DNA from: Streptomyces sp. H27-C3
Lineage (GTDB): Bacteria; Actinomycetota; Actinomycetes; Streptomycetales; Streptomycetaceae
Direction: 5' to 3'
Assembly (NCBI RefSeq): GCF_030063415.1
Contig: NZ_JASITA010000023.1
Span: 57,669-121,668 of the forward strand
DNA: 64,000 nucleotides
Of this stretch, positions 1 to 8,891 are shown piece by piece (position 1 is the stretch's first letter; each line of letters starts with the position of its first letter). A model generated the notes under the pieces. The model made no database searches. It was given only the letters and a program-made list of their open reading frames with translations, and was not told the DNA's origin. The translations under genes and the position numbers were made by a program.

Positions 1-1
1 C

Positions 2-137
2 GTCGGCCCGCGGGCTCCGCAGCCTCCTCGAAGTCGGTCAGCGAAACGTTCGTCACCCGCAACGCGTCACTGTTCAGATCCTGCGACTGCTCGGTCAGTT
101 CTCTGAGCAGTCCGGTGTCGATGTGGTCCGTACCCAT
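2..137 (-). CDS. Unidentified protein, N-terminal 45 residues only (gene runs off the left edge)
   Basis: The minus strand is open from an ATG at 137 to the window edge and encodes a peptide beginning MGTDHIDTGLLRELTEQS. An AAGGAG-type ribosome binding site lies about 11 bases upstream, which favours this start over an ATG 10 bases upstream in another frame. The residues are acidic and look like soluble helix; no signal peptide or membrane segment is seen. It is co-directional with the sortase and CHRD genes but separated from the sortase stop by 123 bases, so it may have its own promoter. I do not recognise the family. Confidence 0.6.
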   Translation of the reverse strand, partial: MGTDHIDTGLLRELTEQSQDLNSDALRVTNVSLTDFEEAAEPAGR

Positions 138-260
138 CGCATCCCATCTCCTTGGCCACGCCGGACGGCGCAGGCATCGAACCCATATTTGAGGAAAGGG
201 CCGGAGGGCACCCTCCAGGTACCGCTCAATGGCCCGCCTGTACACCCGAACGACGTCTTC

Positions 261-938
261 TCACACAAGCGGTTCGCCCTGATTACGGGCGGGGGCGCCG
301 TCTTGGGGTTCTCGTTGGGCGGTGATGACGAGGTTCGACGTGTAGGTGTCGGCGTCGTCGTCCCAGCCCGCGCAGGTGATCACCGTCAGCCGGGCCTCTG
401 TCGTGGGGGCGTAGACACGGCGTGAGGGGAAGTGGTCCTTGGCCCAGACGTTGAGATCGGTGACCGTGAAGGTGACGGTGGTCCCGTCTCGGCGTTGGAG
501 GCTGATGCGGTCGCCGGGGCGCAGAGCGCCCGCTGCGTACAGTGCGGCGGGTCCGGTGGCAGAGTCCAGATGGCCGACCACGACTGTGTTGCCGCTCTCG
601 CCCGGCGTGACGGAGCCCGTGTACCACCCGACATGGTCCGGGTCGGCCGGCAGGGCCACGGAGCGGTCGGCGGTCAGGCCCACCCCCTCGACCTTCGCCG
701 TCAAGCCGATTCCGGGGATCTTGACGGAGACGGGCCGCGAGTGAGGCAGGCCCGGAGCGTACGGGGCGGAAGTGTCACGCGGGGCGGTTCTGTCCCCGCG
801 TCCTGTCTCCGGCGGGACCGGGGGCGGCTGCGAGGTGGAGACGAGGGTGACGGACAGGATGACCAGGGCGGCGACGGTGCAGGCGGTGGCCGCCGCGGTG
901 AGAACACCGCGGCGGCCACCGGGCCGCAAGCTCGGCAA
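261..938 (-). CDS. Class F-type sortase (membrane-anchored transpeptidase)
   Basis: This encodes a 225-residue protein with an N-terminal membrane anchor (about residues 12-34), a Pro-rich linker, then a sortase beta-barrel. The catalytic His is in VVGHLDS (about residue 122), the Cys in TVITCAG (about 188), and an Arg follows in ITAQRE near the C-terminus. Sortases cleave a C-terminal sorting signal and transfer the protein to peptidoglycan or another nucleophile. The start is the TTG at 936-938, 8 bases after the stop of the upstream CHRD gene, which implies translational coupling; no ATG or GTG fits better. Length and layout match single-domain actinobacterial class E/F sortases. The natural substrate is unclear: the neighbouring CHRD protein lacks a canonical LPXTG-like motif. 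Confidence 0.85.
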   Translation of the reverse strand: MPSLRPGGRRGVLTAAATACTVAALVILSVTLVSTSQPPPVPPETGRGDRTAPRDTSAPYAPGLPHSRPVSVKIPGIGLTAKVEGVGLTADRSVALPADPDHVGWYTGSVTPGESGNTVVVGHLDSATGPAALYAAGALRPGDRISLQRRDGTTVTFTVTDLNVWAKDHFPSRRVYAPTTEARLTVITCAGWDDDADTYTSNLVITAQREPQDGAPARNQGEPLV

Positions 939-946
939 CGTGCCGG

Positions 947-1714
947 TCAGCTCTGGCGGTTGGTGCGCCGGCGCAGGTACACAGCGCCCCCGGCGGCCAC
1001 CAGCAGACCTCCGGCCACAGACAGGGCCGTGGTGGTGTCATTCGCCTGCGCACCGCCCATGCCTCCGGCGACCGCACCGGCGGGGGCCATCTTCAGCGGG
1101 CCGCACAGCGCCGGGTTGGTGGCCTCTGAGGGCAGCTTCGGGTCGAGGTCGCTGGCACCCAGCACGTTGTCGTACTTGCCGTTGCCGTTGAAGTCGATGC
1201 CGTGGACGACGACGACAGCGTTCTGGGCACGCAGACTCTCCGCCGTCGCGTCATCAACGGTGAAGGTGCGCTCGTAGGTGTACGAGGCGCCCATCGGGAA
1301 ACGGTCGACCGCGAGAGCCGAGTGGTCGGCACCGGTGTCACCGGTCGTGGTCAGCGAGGCGCCGATCTTGCCGTAGAACGGCAGGCCGTCGGTGGTGTTC
1401 AGACTCAGCTGACCGTTGTGCCGCGTGGCTGCGGAAGCCGGCGGACACTGCCCCTTGGCCCCGATGTGGAAGTGCTGGGCGTGCGGGGCGTCGGCGAGCA
1501 GCCCCCGCGTCTTGATCTTCACGGTCACCTCGTGCCCCTTGAGGTGCACCATCGCCGTACCCGAGCCGGTCACCTTGCTCGTCGGCACCGGCGACAGCAT
1601 CGCGTGCAGCTCGTCGCCCTTGGCCGTGTCATCGGCAACAGCCGCGGGCGCAAGAAAGGCCCCGGACGCTATCGCCACCAGGGTGGCTATCGAGGCGGCA
1701 GTCGTCTTCTTCAT
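947..1714 (-). CDS. Secreted CHRD-domain protein with C-terminal membrane segment
   Basis: This encodes a 255-residue exported protein. Residues 1-27 are a Sec signal peptide (MKKTTAASIATLVAIASG, ending near AVA). The body has CHRD-type features, including VKIKTRGL and HAQHFHIGAKGQCP near residues 65-95 and VVVHGIDFNGNGKYDN near 175. A Gly/Ala-rich stretch leads to a hydrophobic helix and an RRRTNRQS tail, the usual order of a cell-wall sorting signal, but no LPXTG-like pentapeptide is visible before it. The ATG at 1714 is chosen because a GGAG lies about 8 bases upstream and the signal peptide starts there. The sortase gene follows after 8 bases, so they form an operon. CHRD domains are named after chordin; their bacterial function is not established. 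Confidence 0.8.
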   Translation of the reverse strand: MKKTTAASIATLVAIASGAFLAPAAVADDTAKGDELHAMLSPVPTSKVTGSGTAMVHLKGHEVTVKIKTRGLLADAPHAQHFHIGAKGQCPPASAATRHNGQLSLNTTDGLPFYGKIGASLTTTGDTGADHSALAVDRFPMGASYTYERTFTVDDATAESLRAQNAVVVVHGIDFNGNGKYDNVLGASDLDPKLPSEATNPALCGPLKMAPAGAVAGGMGGAQANDTTTALSVAGGLLVAAGGAVYLRRRTNRQS

Positions 1715-1765
1715 GCACTGCTCCAGTCGGAGAGAGTCGAGACTGGCCGAAAGCAGAACGGTCAC

Positions 1766-2345
1766 ACACGGCGACCAAGGCCAGTACGTTCAGTGACAAT
1801 CTCGCGGTGGGCGCAGCGCTCGGCAAATTCAGGCAGGCCATCCGAGGAGATGCCTGTGGACGGCGTCATGAGAGCGGCTACACCCGGCTCTTTCGGACAT
1901 GCCACCGATTTGCGATCTGGATGGTCTCGGGAGCTGCGGCGGAGGCGGCCGGAGCGGAGGCGCCGTCAAGGTCGCGGCAGATCGCCTCGCTGCCGTTGCG
2001 TCCGGCGAGCACCTGACGAAGGTATCCGCTTTCCGGACGGCGATCCTTCGGTGTGTCCGTGAATGGTCACAGCAACGTCGTGGATCAAGGACATCCCGTT
2101 CTCGGTGTACGAGTTGGTGCATGGTGCATGAACAAGCAGTTCACAGACGTCAGCTGCTCCCCGGGCCGCGCCCAGCCCGCAGGCGGAGCAACTCGGGGCC
2201 GGTGAAGTGCCCGAGCTCCTTCACGTCGGCGGCCCGCGAACGGCCTCCTGGTCGGCCGAGTGCTGCGGAGCTGGATCGCAGGACTGCGCACCCAGCCTGC
2301 ACTCCCTTTTCGGACGGCTGGGCCGGCGTCGTATCGATTCGTATG
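1766..2345. other. 580-bp stretch without a recognisable gene
   Basis: This lies between the divergently read CHRD gene and the 3' end of the integrase. The stretch next to the CHRD start must hold its promoter, but no convincing -35/-10 pair was found. Several short open frames exist on both strands, none with a credible start, codon bias or recognisable domain. It may be decayed element DNA. Confidence 0.4.
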
Positions 2346-3538
2346 TCAGGCCGCTGCGGCGGCTTTGGGCCCTTCCACGGTCGGGGTGTTGAAGTTGAGG
2401 CCGTTGTTGAGGAGTGTGGCGGCTTTGGAGACGGATCCGGGGAGGAGGTGGCGGTAGGTGCGGAAGGTGATGTTGATGTCGTTGTGTCCCATCCAGTCTG
2501 CGACGTCGGTGATGGGGATGCCTTGTCCGAGGGCGTTGGAGGCGAAGTAGTGGCGGAAGCTGTACATGGTCATCCCTTGGGGGTGAGTTCGGGCTTCTGC
2601 TGCTGGAGGTTGGTCCACCACCTTCGGAGGGTGGCGGGGGAGAGGAAGGCGTTTCCGGTGCTGGGGCGCATGGTCTTTAGGAGGTAGCCGCCTTGGAAGG
2701 TTCCGTGGGTGGCGGCGTAGTGTTCGATGCTTTCGCGGACGAAAGCGGGCAGGGGCACCTCACGGAACTCGCCGGTTTTCCTGTGCTTGAGGGGTTCCAG
2801 GGTGACGGTGCGGTCGTGGACCTGCTGGTGCACCCGGTAAACGTCCTTGGCGACCATGTTGTTCACGTTGACGGCGAGGGCCTCGCCGTTGCGCAGGCCC
2901 ATGCCGGCCATGAGGTCGACGATGAGGCGGAAGGCGTCGTCGTCGCGGGCCACGCGCAGCAGACCGACCTGTTCCTTGGTGGGGATCACGGTCGAGCCCG
3001 GGCGGTACTCCGGCGGGCTGACATCGAGCAGCGGGTCGAGACCTATTATTCCGCGCCGGTGCGCGTCCTTGAGGATGCCCTTCACCCGCAGGAAGACCTG
3101 CGCCTGGGTCGCGGCGCCGACGTTGCTGCGTTCCATGGCCGTGATGAAGCGTTCCACGACGAAGCTGTCGAAGGTGTGCATCTTCCGCGAGCCGATCTCG
3201 GGATAGGCATGGGTGCGCATCCGGGACTCGGTCGCGGCCTTCGTGCTGCCGGTGAGGCCGCGCTTGCGGGCGAACCATGCCTTCGCGTACTCCTCGAAGG
3301 TCATCTCGCCGAGCGTCTCCTGCTGTTCGGCGACGCTCCGCGGCGTGGTTTTGCGGGCTGCGTACAGCGCGATCAGGCGTTCGATGGCCGCGTCCTGGTC
3401 GGCGTAGCCGGACTCCTCGGACTGCCTGCCGCGGGTGTTGCGGAAGCGGATGGTGTAGAGGTGCGGACAGCCAGAGGGCCGGCGGCACTCGCAGGGCTTG
3501 AAGAAGCTGCCCATGCCCCGCGCAAGCTTGTTCGACAT
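2346..3538 (-). pseudogene. Tyrosine recombinase/integrase, frameshifted (left copy)
   Basis: The gene starts at ATG 3538 (MSNKLARGMGSFF), with a GGAGAGGG ribosome binding site upstream. The N-terminus has an arm-DNA-binding-like Cys/His-rich segment, then a SAM-like core-binding domain, then the catalytic domain with Arg in GMGLRNGEAL. Near position 2570 the reading frame runs into a stop just after ELTPKG. One base out of frame it continues as MTMYSFRHYFAS, WMGHNDINITF and TYRHLLP, which hold the remaining catalytic residues and the tyrosine. Restoring one G in the run before ATGACC would give a continuous protein of about 397 residues. Box II reads YSFRH rather than the common HxxRH. It is either a pseudogene or a base-calling error; no classical slippery heptamer is in frame. 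The 5' part is duplicated at 27264-27857. Confidence 0.8.
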
Positions 3539-3586
3539 GATCGATATCGTTCCCTCTCCAGGGTGGTCGCGACCGGTAAAACCGGC

Positions 3587-3647
3587 GCTGACCTGGGACT
3601 CTTGCTGACCTTTTGCTGACTCGCTGACCAGCAGCAGGCGTCTGACC
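3587..3647. repeat. CTGAC repeat cluster upstream of integrase (putative arm-type integrase sites)
   Basis: Five copies of [GT]CTGAC[CT] lie in the same orientation, beginning at 3587, 3604, 3615, 3623 and 3641. The pair at 3603-3621 (TGCTGACCTTTTGCTGACT) recurs with one mismatch at 3812-3830 and exactly at 27776-27794. Short repeated motifs flanking a core are the usual layout of tyrosine-recombinase arm sites, so that role is inferred. Confidence 0.55.
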
Positions 3648-3663
3648 TGCATAAACCCTAAAT

Positions 3664-3684
3664 CGGGGCTATAACAGCCTGATC
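3664..3684. other. Putative attachment core at the element-element junction
   Basis: The 21 bases are identical to 27837-27857 and contain the inverted repeat GGCTATAACAGCC. Similarity between the two long repeats stops exactly here. CTGAC repeats lie on both sides (3587-3647 and 3813-3839), as expected of a junction carrying two phage-type arms. The att role is inferred. Confidence 0.5.
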
Positions 3685-4042
3685 GCATGACGAGAAACGA
3701 TGGCGTAGTGGGGGACTCTCTCTGGGCTAAATCGAGGCAGGTCAGGGCGAGTTGCTAGGTTGCGGAGTTTCATCAGAAGTCGACGATCAGGGATGACGCA
3801 TCGCTGGCTGGTGCTGACCTTTAGCTGACTTTACTGACGGGTGGTCATTTGCATTGGTTGGCCGTGGTGGGGTGCCGGAGTGTGTTGTAAGTCGAGGTGG
3901 TGATCCGTACGCCGAGGAATGATTTGCGGACGCTGGATTTGTTCCAGGCGAGCGACCCGCGGCAGGGAGTGGCGGTGGACTACTGAAGAGTCGCTCGCCG
4001 ACGTCCGCCCGGCCGGTTCGCAGCGACGGATGGGACTCTGAC
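3685..4042. other. Non-coding left end of the inner element with a second CTGAC cluster
   Basis: No credible gene is present. CTGAC repeats start at 3813, 3824 and 3833, with the 19-bp double motif at 3812-3830. A short open frame near 3890-3987 has no good start and no recognisable family. The promoter of the ClpP-like gene should lie here but was not pinned down. Confidence 0.5.
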
Positions 4043-4672
4043 ATGAGCCGGTACGCGATCCCGACCACGAGCCAGTACACGATCCCGACCGTCGTCGAGC
4101 GCACCGCGCAGGGGGAGCGGGCGTACGACATCTACAGCCGGCTGCTGTCCGAGCGGGTCATCTTCCTCGGCACCGAGATCGACGACGGCGTCGCGAACGT
4201 CGTCATCGCCCAGCTGCTGCAGCTCGAATCGTCGAGCCCGGACAGCCAGATCGCGATCTACATCAACTCGCCGGGCGGCTCGGTCACTTCGCTTGGCGAT
4301 CTACGACACGATGACCTTCGTCGGCTCGCCGATCGCGACGTTCTGCGTCGGGCAGGCGGCCTCGACCGCAGCGGTGCTCCTCGCCGGCGGAGACCCCGGG
4401 CGGCGGTTCGTCCTCGAACACGCCCGGGTGCTGCTGGGACAGCCGGCGGCCGGCAGGGGACGGTCTCGGACCTCAGCTTTCAGGCCAAGGAGATGGTCCG
4501 GATCCGGTCCGAGGTCGAGGAGGTTCTCTCCCGGCATACGCACCACGACGTCACGACCCTCCGCGCGGACATGGACCGGGACAAGGTCTTCACCGCTCAT
4601 GAGGCCGTGGCGTACGGGCTCGCGGACGGGGTGCTCAGCCGGCGGAGGGCTGTGGGGGCGACGGCTGCTTGA
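4043..4672 (+). pseudogene. ClpP-like serine protease, with two compensating frameshifts
   Basis: Residues 1-83 match a ClpP N-terminus (SERVIFLGTEID, INSPGGSVTSL). The frame is then lost near 4290, where two bases appear to be missing from an expected ATGGCG. The lost frame continues as MAIYDTMTFVGSPIATFCVGQAAST, which carries the catalytic Ser in the nucleophile-elbow position, and LEHARVLLGQP with the catalytic His. Near 4450 the first frame resumes as TVSDLSFQAKEMVRIRSEVEEVLSRHT through MDRDKVFTAHEAV, where the catalytic Asp normally lies. A restored protein would be about 210 residues and closest to the ClpP3/P4-type paralogues of Streptomyces. As it stands the middle third is garbled, so it is non-functional unless these are sequence errors. 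Confidence 0.75.
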
Positions 4673-4770
4673 GCGGGGGGCGGGTGGGGTGCGGGGTGTG
4701 TGCGGCCGTCGCTCGGCGCAGGGGAGCGACGGCCGCGCGCGGGGGCCGTCGCCCGGCCCCCGCCGGCTTC

Positions 4771-5362
<592 letters not shown>

Positions 5363-5666
5363 CCCTCAAGGCTAGGAGCGTTGCGCCCGGCGGGGAGGGA
5401 GCGGTGTTCTGCCCTTGGCGAATTCGCGGGGCGGGGTGCGGGTGTCCGGGGAGCGGCGAGGCCCTCCGGAGTCCGTTGCGCGCGCTCCGCAGAGCAACGG
5501 AGTTGCGCTGCGGCGGGGTTGGTGCGGCAGTCATCGGGAGTCGACGTCTGCGGCGGGAAGGCTGGCCGGCGGCCGTGGGCGTCGAGCCGAGGTCGGCCCG
5601 GTCCTGCGTCGGGCTGGCCGGGGCCAACACCAAGCCGGCCGACCCCAGCCCCCCAAACCCCGCCCC
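5363..5666. other. 304-bp intergenic stretch with no feature recognised
   Basis: It lies between the start of the XRE regulator and the end of the coupling-protein gene. It must hold the regulator promoter. Open frames here lack starts and codon bias of a real gene, and no strong terminator hairpin was identified. Confidence 0.4.
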
Positions 5667-7397
5667 CTACCGCACCCCCGGGTCGTACTTCGCCAGTGAA
5701 GCCTGGACCGCCCGCGCGTGCGGCCCCTCCCACCACGGGACCGTTTCCACCAGCACCGGCTTGGTGCCGGAGGCGAGCACCAGGGCCCGGCCGGGGGGCA
5801 TCGAGCCGAGGTCGGAGACCTGGAGGACCCGTTCCCGGCGGCTGGACTGGTTCACACTGCGGTTGCCCGACCAGCCGCCGAATTCCGCTTCGCGGGTCGT
5901 CTGGTAGTCCGTCAGCTCGAACTCGCCCGCCAGCTCCGAGAGATCACCGAGGAACTTGGTGTCGGAGACACCGCCGCCGTAGACCCGTACGTTCGCCGCG
6001 GACCACAGCTTCTCCATGCCGCGCTCGCCCCACACCTCGATGCCCTGGGCCCAGGACTGGAGGATGGTCATCAAGATGATGCCGCGCGAGCCGTAGTGCG
6101 AGTAGAGGTCGGGCAGGTTGCGCCAGCGGCAGACGTTGGCGGCCTCGTCCAGTACGCCGACCAGCGGCAGCGGCAGCCGGCCGCCGCGCTGGGTGGTGGC
6201 GTACTCCTCGGCGGCCTCGACCACCGCGACGGTCAGTGCGGTCACCAGCGGCCCGGCGGAGTCGCGGCCCTCGCGGGAGAGGGAGAACAGCGTGGCGGCG
6301 GCCCGTACGAAGGCGTGCGGGTCGAACTCGGGCAGCGGCTCGCCGGTAGCGGGCGTCACCCAGCGGTTGACCTCGGGGTTCACCAGGCAGGACGCCATCT
6401 GCTGCGCGACGCCGTAGATGCCGCTGCGCTGCTTGTCCGGCGCGTTGAGCACGCCGTAGACGCCGTCGGCGGGCATGACGTGTCCGGCGCCGCGCAGGAT
6501 GCGCTCGGCCGTGTCGTCCTTCGGGTTGGAGAGCCAGGTGTAGATCTGGGTGATCGGCAGGCCGCCGGTGGCCGCCGCCAGCAGCAGGTTGGCCAGCAGG
6601 TCCTGGCCGGCCGGGTCGAAGAAGGCGTCGGTCGAGGCCGACGCGTCGCGGGAGCCGGACGCGAAGTGGTCGGCCATCTTGCGGGCCTTGGCGACGTCGG
6701 TGACGTACGAGAGCGGATTCCACCACCAGCTCGGCGACTCCTGGGCCACCTGCTGCGGGTCGAAGACCCACACCGGGCCGCGGGCCGCGCGCGGGCCGCG
6801 TGTCGCGTCCACGATGTCCCGCTTGTTGGACGTCACGAGCACGGCGCCCGGGGCGTCGAGGATCGCGGGGATCGCCCGGCGCGTCGTCTTGCCGGTGCGC
6901 GGGCCCCAGATGTCGATGTGCATGTCCTCGAACGAGCCGTACAGCGGCTGCTTGCCCTGTACGGAACGGCCGATGAAGACTCCGGGGGAGCCGGTCTGCG
7001 CGCCGAGCCGGCTCGCGGTGGCCGCCGCGCCGTGGTGGGTGAGCTTGCCCAGCTCGCTGCCCTTGGCCAGATGCCGGGCCGCGGCGTCGACCTTGGGCTT
7101 GTTACGGATCCGCTCGCGCACCCGGTACGCGGCGAGCCCGCAGACGCCCAGCAGCAGCGCCTCGGCGCCGGCGATCGCGTTGGCCGCGCCGCCGGGCCAG
7201 GAGTAGCCGCCCTTCACGAGCTGGATGACGAAGGAGAACGGGTCGCCGGGCGGCGCCGCCCCGTCACTGAACGAGGCGCCGGCCGCAGCGGCCAGCCACG
7301 CGGCGCTCACGCCGGCGAGCACGACCACCACGAGAATGACGATCTCGGCGGTCCAGTCGTCCTCGGCGCGTGGTTTCTTCTGCTGCTCTGCGGTCAC
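5667..7397 (-). CDS. VirD4/TraG-like type IV coupling ATPase
   Basis: This 576-residue protein has two N-terminal membrane helices (about 18-40 and 72-93) and a cytoplasmic ATPase domain. Walker A is GPRTGKTT (165-172) and Walker B is PLVGVLDEAANV (411-422), with VTSNKRDIV and WNPLSYV in the positions seen in TraG/VirD4 proteins. The family recruits DNA-protein or protein substrates to a type IV secretion channel at the inner membrane. The GTG start has AAGGGA about 11 bases upstream. It is the last gene of the minus-strand operon, 36 bases after the lipoprotein gene. No relaxase, the usual partner of a conjugative coupling protein, is encoded in the window, so its substrate is unknown. Confidence 0.88.
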   Translation of the reverse strand: MTAEQQKKPRAEDDWTAEIVILVVVVLAGVSAAWLAAAAGASFSDGAAPPGDPFSFVIQLVKGGYSWPGGAANAIAGAEALLLGVCGLAAYRVRERIRNKPKVDAAARHLAKGSELGKLTHHGAAATASRLGAQTGSPGVFIGRSVQGKQPLYGSFEDMHIDIWGPRTGKTTRRAIPAILDAPGAVLVTSNKRDIVDATRGPRAARGPVWVFDPQQVAQESPSWWWNPLSYVTDVAKARKMADHFASGSRDASASTDAFFDPAGQDLLANLLLAAATGGLPITQIYTWLSNPKDDTAERILRGAGHVMPADGVYGVLNAPDKQRSGIYGVAQQMASCLVNPEVNRWVTPATGEPLPEFDPHAFVRAAATLFSLSREGRDSAGPLVTALTVAVVEAAEEYATTQRGGRLPLPLVGVLDEAANVCRWRNLPDLYSHYGSRGIILMTILQSWAQGIEVWGERGMEKLWSAANVRVYGGGVSDTKFLGDLSELAGEFELTDYQTTREAEFGGWSGNRSVNQSSRRERVLQVSDLGSMPPGRALVLASGTKPVLVETVPWWEGPHARAVQASLAKYDPGVR

Positions 7398-7433
7398 CGC
7401 TGGGGTGTCCCTTCTGGTGTGCGGACGACCGGC

Positions 7434-8840
7434 TCAGACGGTCTTGGTGCGGAAGACGAAGAAGCCGTTCTCGCCGCTGACGACGGCATAGCCGTTGTCC
7501 GTGAACTCGGGGACTTCCTCGACCTTGCCGGGCAGGAGCTTCTTGGTGTCGGCGTCCAGCGCGACCGTGCCGCCTTCGTCGAGATCCGCGTAGAGGACAC
7601 CATTGCCGGGCAAGGCCAGCGGCGTGATGTTCTGCTCGTCCGCCCCCTGACGCCACAGCTCCTCGCCGGTCTTCGTGTTCCAGGCGACGGCGCCTTCGCC
7701 GTATTGGATGACGGAGGTGTTGCCGTCGGGGGTGCGGACGCTGCCGTCGTCCTCACTGGTGGTGTTGAGCCGGATCGGGGGGCCCTCGGTCAGGCGGCGC
7801 CCGGTCTTGAGGTCGACCACTGTGAGGACCGCGTCGTTTTTTCCGGGTGCGGACCAGACGAGCAGGCCCTTGTCACCGCGCAAGGGCTCAGCGGAGACAT
7901 CAGCGATCTTGTCCTTCTCCGTCGCTTTACTTACGGCGGCGGGCGGGGTCTGCGTCTCGGTGCTCCACGCCTGCTTGCCGCTGAGAGCATCGGTCGCTGT
8001 CAGGTAATCGCCCCAAGGTTGATAGGAGGTATCGGTGCCGATGCTGTATCCGAAACCGGAGCCGATCGTCATGTCACCGTCGTCGTAGGCAAGCGTTCGG
8101 GCTTTGCCGCCGCCGATCGGGATGAGCTTGGTGTCCGTGTCCGTATCGTCGACCACATAGCCATTGCTGACCGCCGCGTCCTCGTATGCGATGTCGTCGA
8201 AGGTGGAACTGCCCAGCTTCTCGCCGGACGGCGCGTACATGGTCAGAACCGATTTGTCGGTCGCCTTCTTCAGGCCCTTCGCCTTGGTGGCGAGGTGCGT
8301 GCGGACCAGCACGGCCGGCGAGCCGTCCCGCCACTGGCCCACTTGCACGATCTGGCCGGCCTCGCGGCTGTCGTATTCAGTGTCCTTGACCGGGATCTTG
8401 ATATCGAACGTCTTGCGCACCTTGCCGGTGGCGGCGTCGTGGAGCCGGCCGACGAAATGGTCGTCGGCTTCTTGCTGGTCTATTTCCTCCTGGTCCATGC
8501 CCTCGGTGTCAGCCGGCACTGTCTCGATCAGTACGACGGCGTCGCCCACGGAGCAGATGGCGCCGTCCTGCTTGTCAGCCGGGAGGGAAGCGTCGCCCGC
8601 ACACTGGCTCGATTGCTTGGAGTCGGTGCTCCATGCCTGCTGCTTCGCGAGGCCCGGTATCGGGGCGCCCCGGTAGGCCAGCCCCTTGGCCCCGGGAGCC
8701 TTGGCACCGGTTTTCGGTGCGTCTCCGCCGGCCTTGGAGCCGGCCTCCGAATCCCCGGACCCGCCGCATCCGGCGATGAGTCCCAGCGACAGGGCCACAC
8801 CGATGACTGACGCCATACGAATCTGCTTCAACGTTCCCAC
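7434..8840 (-). CDS. Beta-propeller (PQQ-repeat-like) lipoprotein
   Basis: This is a 468-residue exported lipoprotein with signal peptide and lipobox LIAGC (Cys 25), followed by a Gly/Ala/Lys-rich tether. The body has repeats of the type TGEELWRQ, SGKQAWSTE and AVAWNTKTG, the pattern of PQQ-like or WD-like beta-propeller blades, so it probably folds into a propeller outside the membrane. GTG 8840, TTG 8831 and ATG 8816 are all possible starts; an AGGAAAGCGGAG stretch precedes the first two. It lies between the cell-wall hydrolase and the coupling ATPase in the secretion operon. It could be an assembly scaffold or receptor. A BamB-like role is only an analogy. Confidence 0.75.
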   Translation of the reverse strand: MGTLKQIRMASVIGVALSLGLIAGCGGSGDSEAGSKAGGDAPKTGAKAPGAKGLAYRGAPIPGLAKQQAWSTDSKQSSQCAGDASLPADKQDGAICSVGDAVVLIETVPADTEGMDQEEIDQQEADDHFVGRLHDAATGKVRKTFDIKIPVKDTEYDSREAGQIVQVGQWRDGSPAVLVRTHLATKAKGLKKATDKSVLTMYAPSGEKLGSSTFDDIAYEDAAVSNGYVVDDTDTDTKLIPIGGGKARTLAYDDGDMTIGSGFGYSIGTDTSYQPWGDYLTATDALSGKQAWSTETQTPPAAVSKATEKDKIADVSAEPLRGDKGLLVWSAPGKNDAVLTVVDLKTGRRLTEGPPIRLNTTSEDDGSVRTPDGNTSVIQYGEGAVAWNTKTGEELWRQGADEQNITPLALPGNGVLYADLDEGGTVALDADTKKLLPGKVEEVPEFTDNGYAVVSGENGFFVFRTKTV

Positions 8841-8891
8841 TCCGCTTTCCTGATGGCTGTTCTCCGCTGCGATGCCTCCGTTGAGCAGGCG

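Larger units (their letters stand above)
3092..3684. repeat. Long direct repeat, left copy (integrase 5' half plus upstream region)
   Basis: This matches 27264-27857 in the same orientation, with about 14 differences in the first 300 bases by eye and somewhat more in the non-coding 3' part. It covers codons for roughly the first 149 integrase residues, the ribosome binding site, the CTGAC repeat cluster and the shared end sequence at 3664-3684. The divergence suggests two related elements rather than a recent duplication. Confidence 0.85.

Noticed and set aside
2560..2580. Programmed -1 frameshift in the integrase
   Set aside because: No XXXYYYZ slippery heptamer is in the zero frame at the break, and no obvious pseudoknot was found. 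A simple base loss explains it.
1899..2687. 262-codon plus-strand frame between the CHRD gene and integrase
   Set aside because: Most of it overlaps the integrase catalytic region on the other strand. The product is Gly/Val/Arg-rich with no motif.
3890..3987. Short open frame upstream of the ClpP-like gene
   Set aside because: It has a stop just upstream, no good start and no recognisable family. It may be a fragment, but there is nothing to support a gene.
5718..8810. 1030-codon plus-strand frame across the coupling ATPase and propeller genes
   Set aside because: It is opposite two clear genes with Walker motifs and a lipobox. The product has no recognisable fold.
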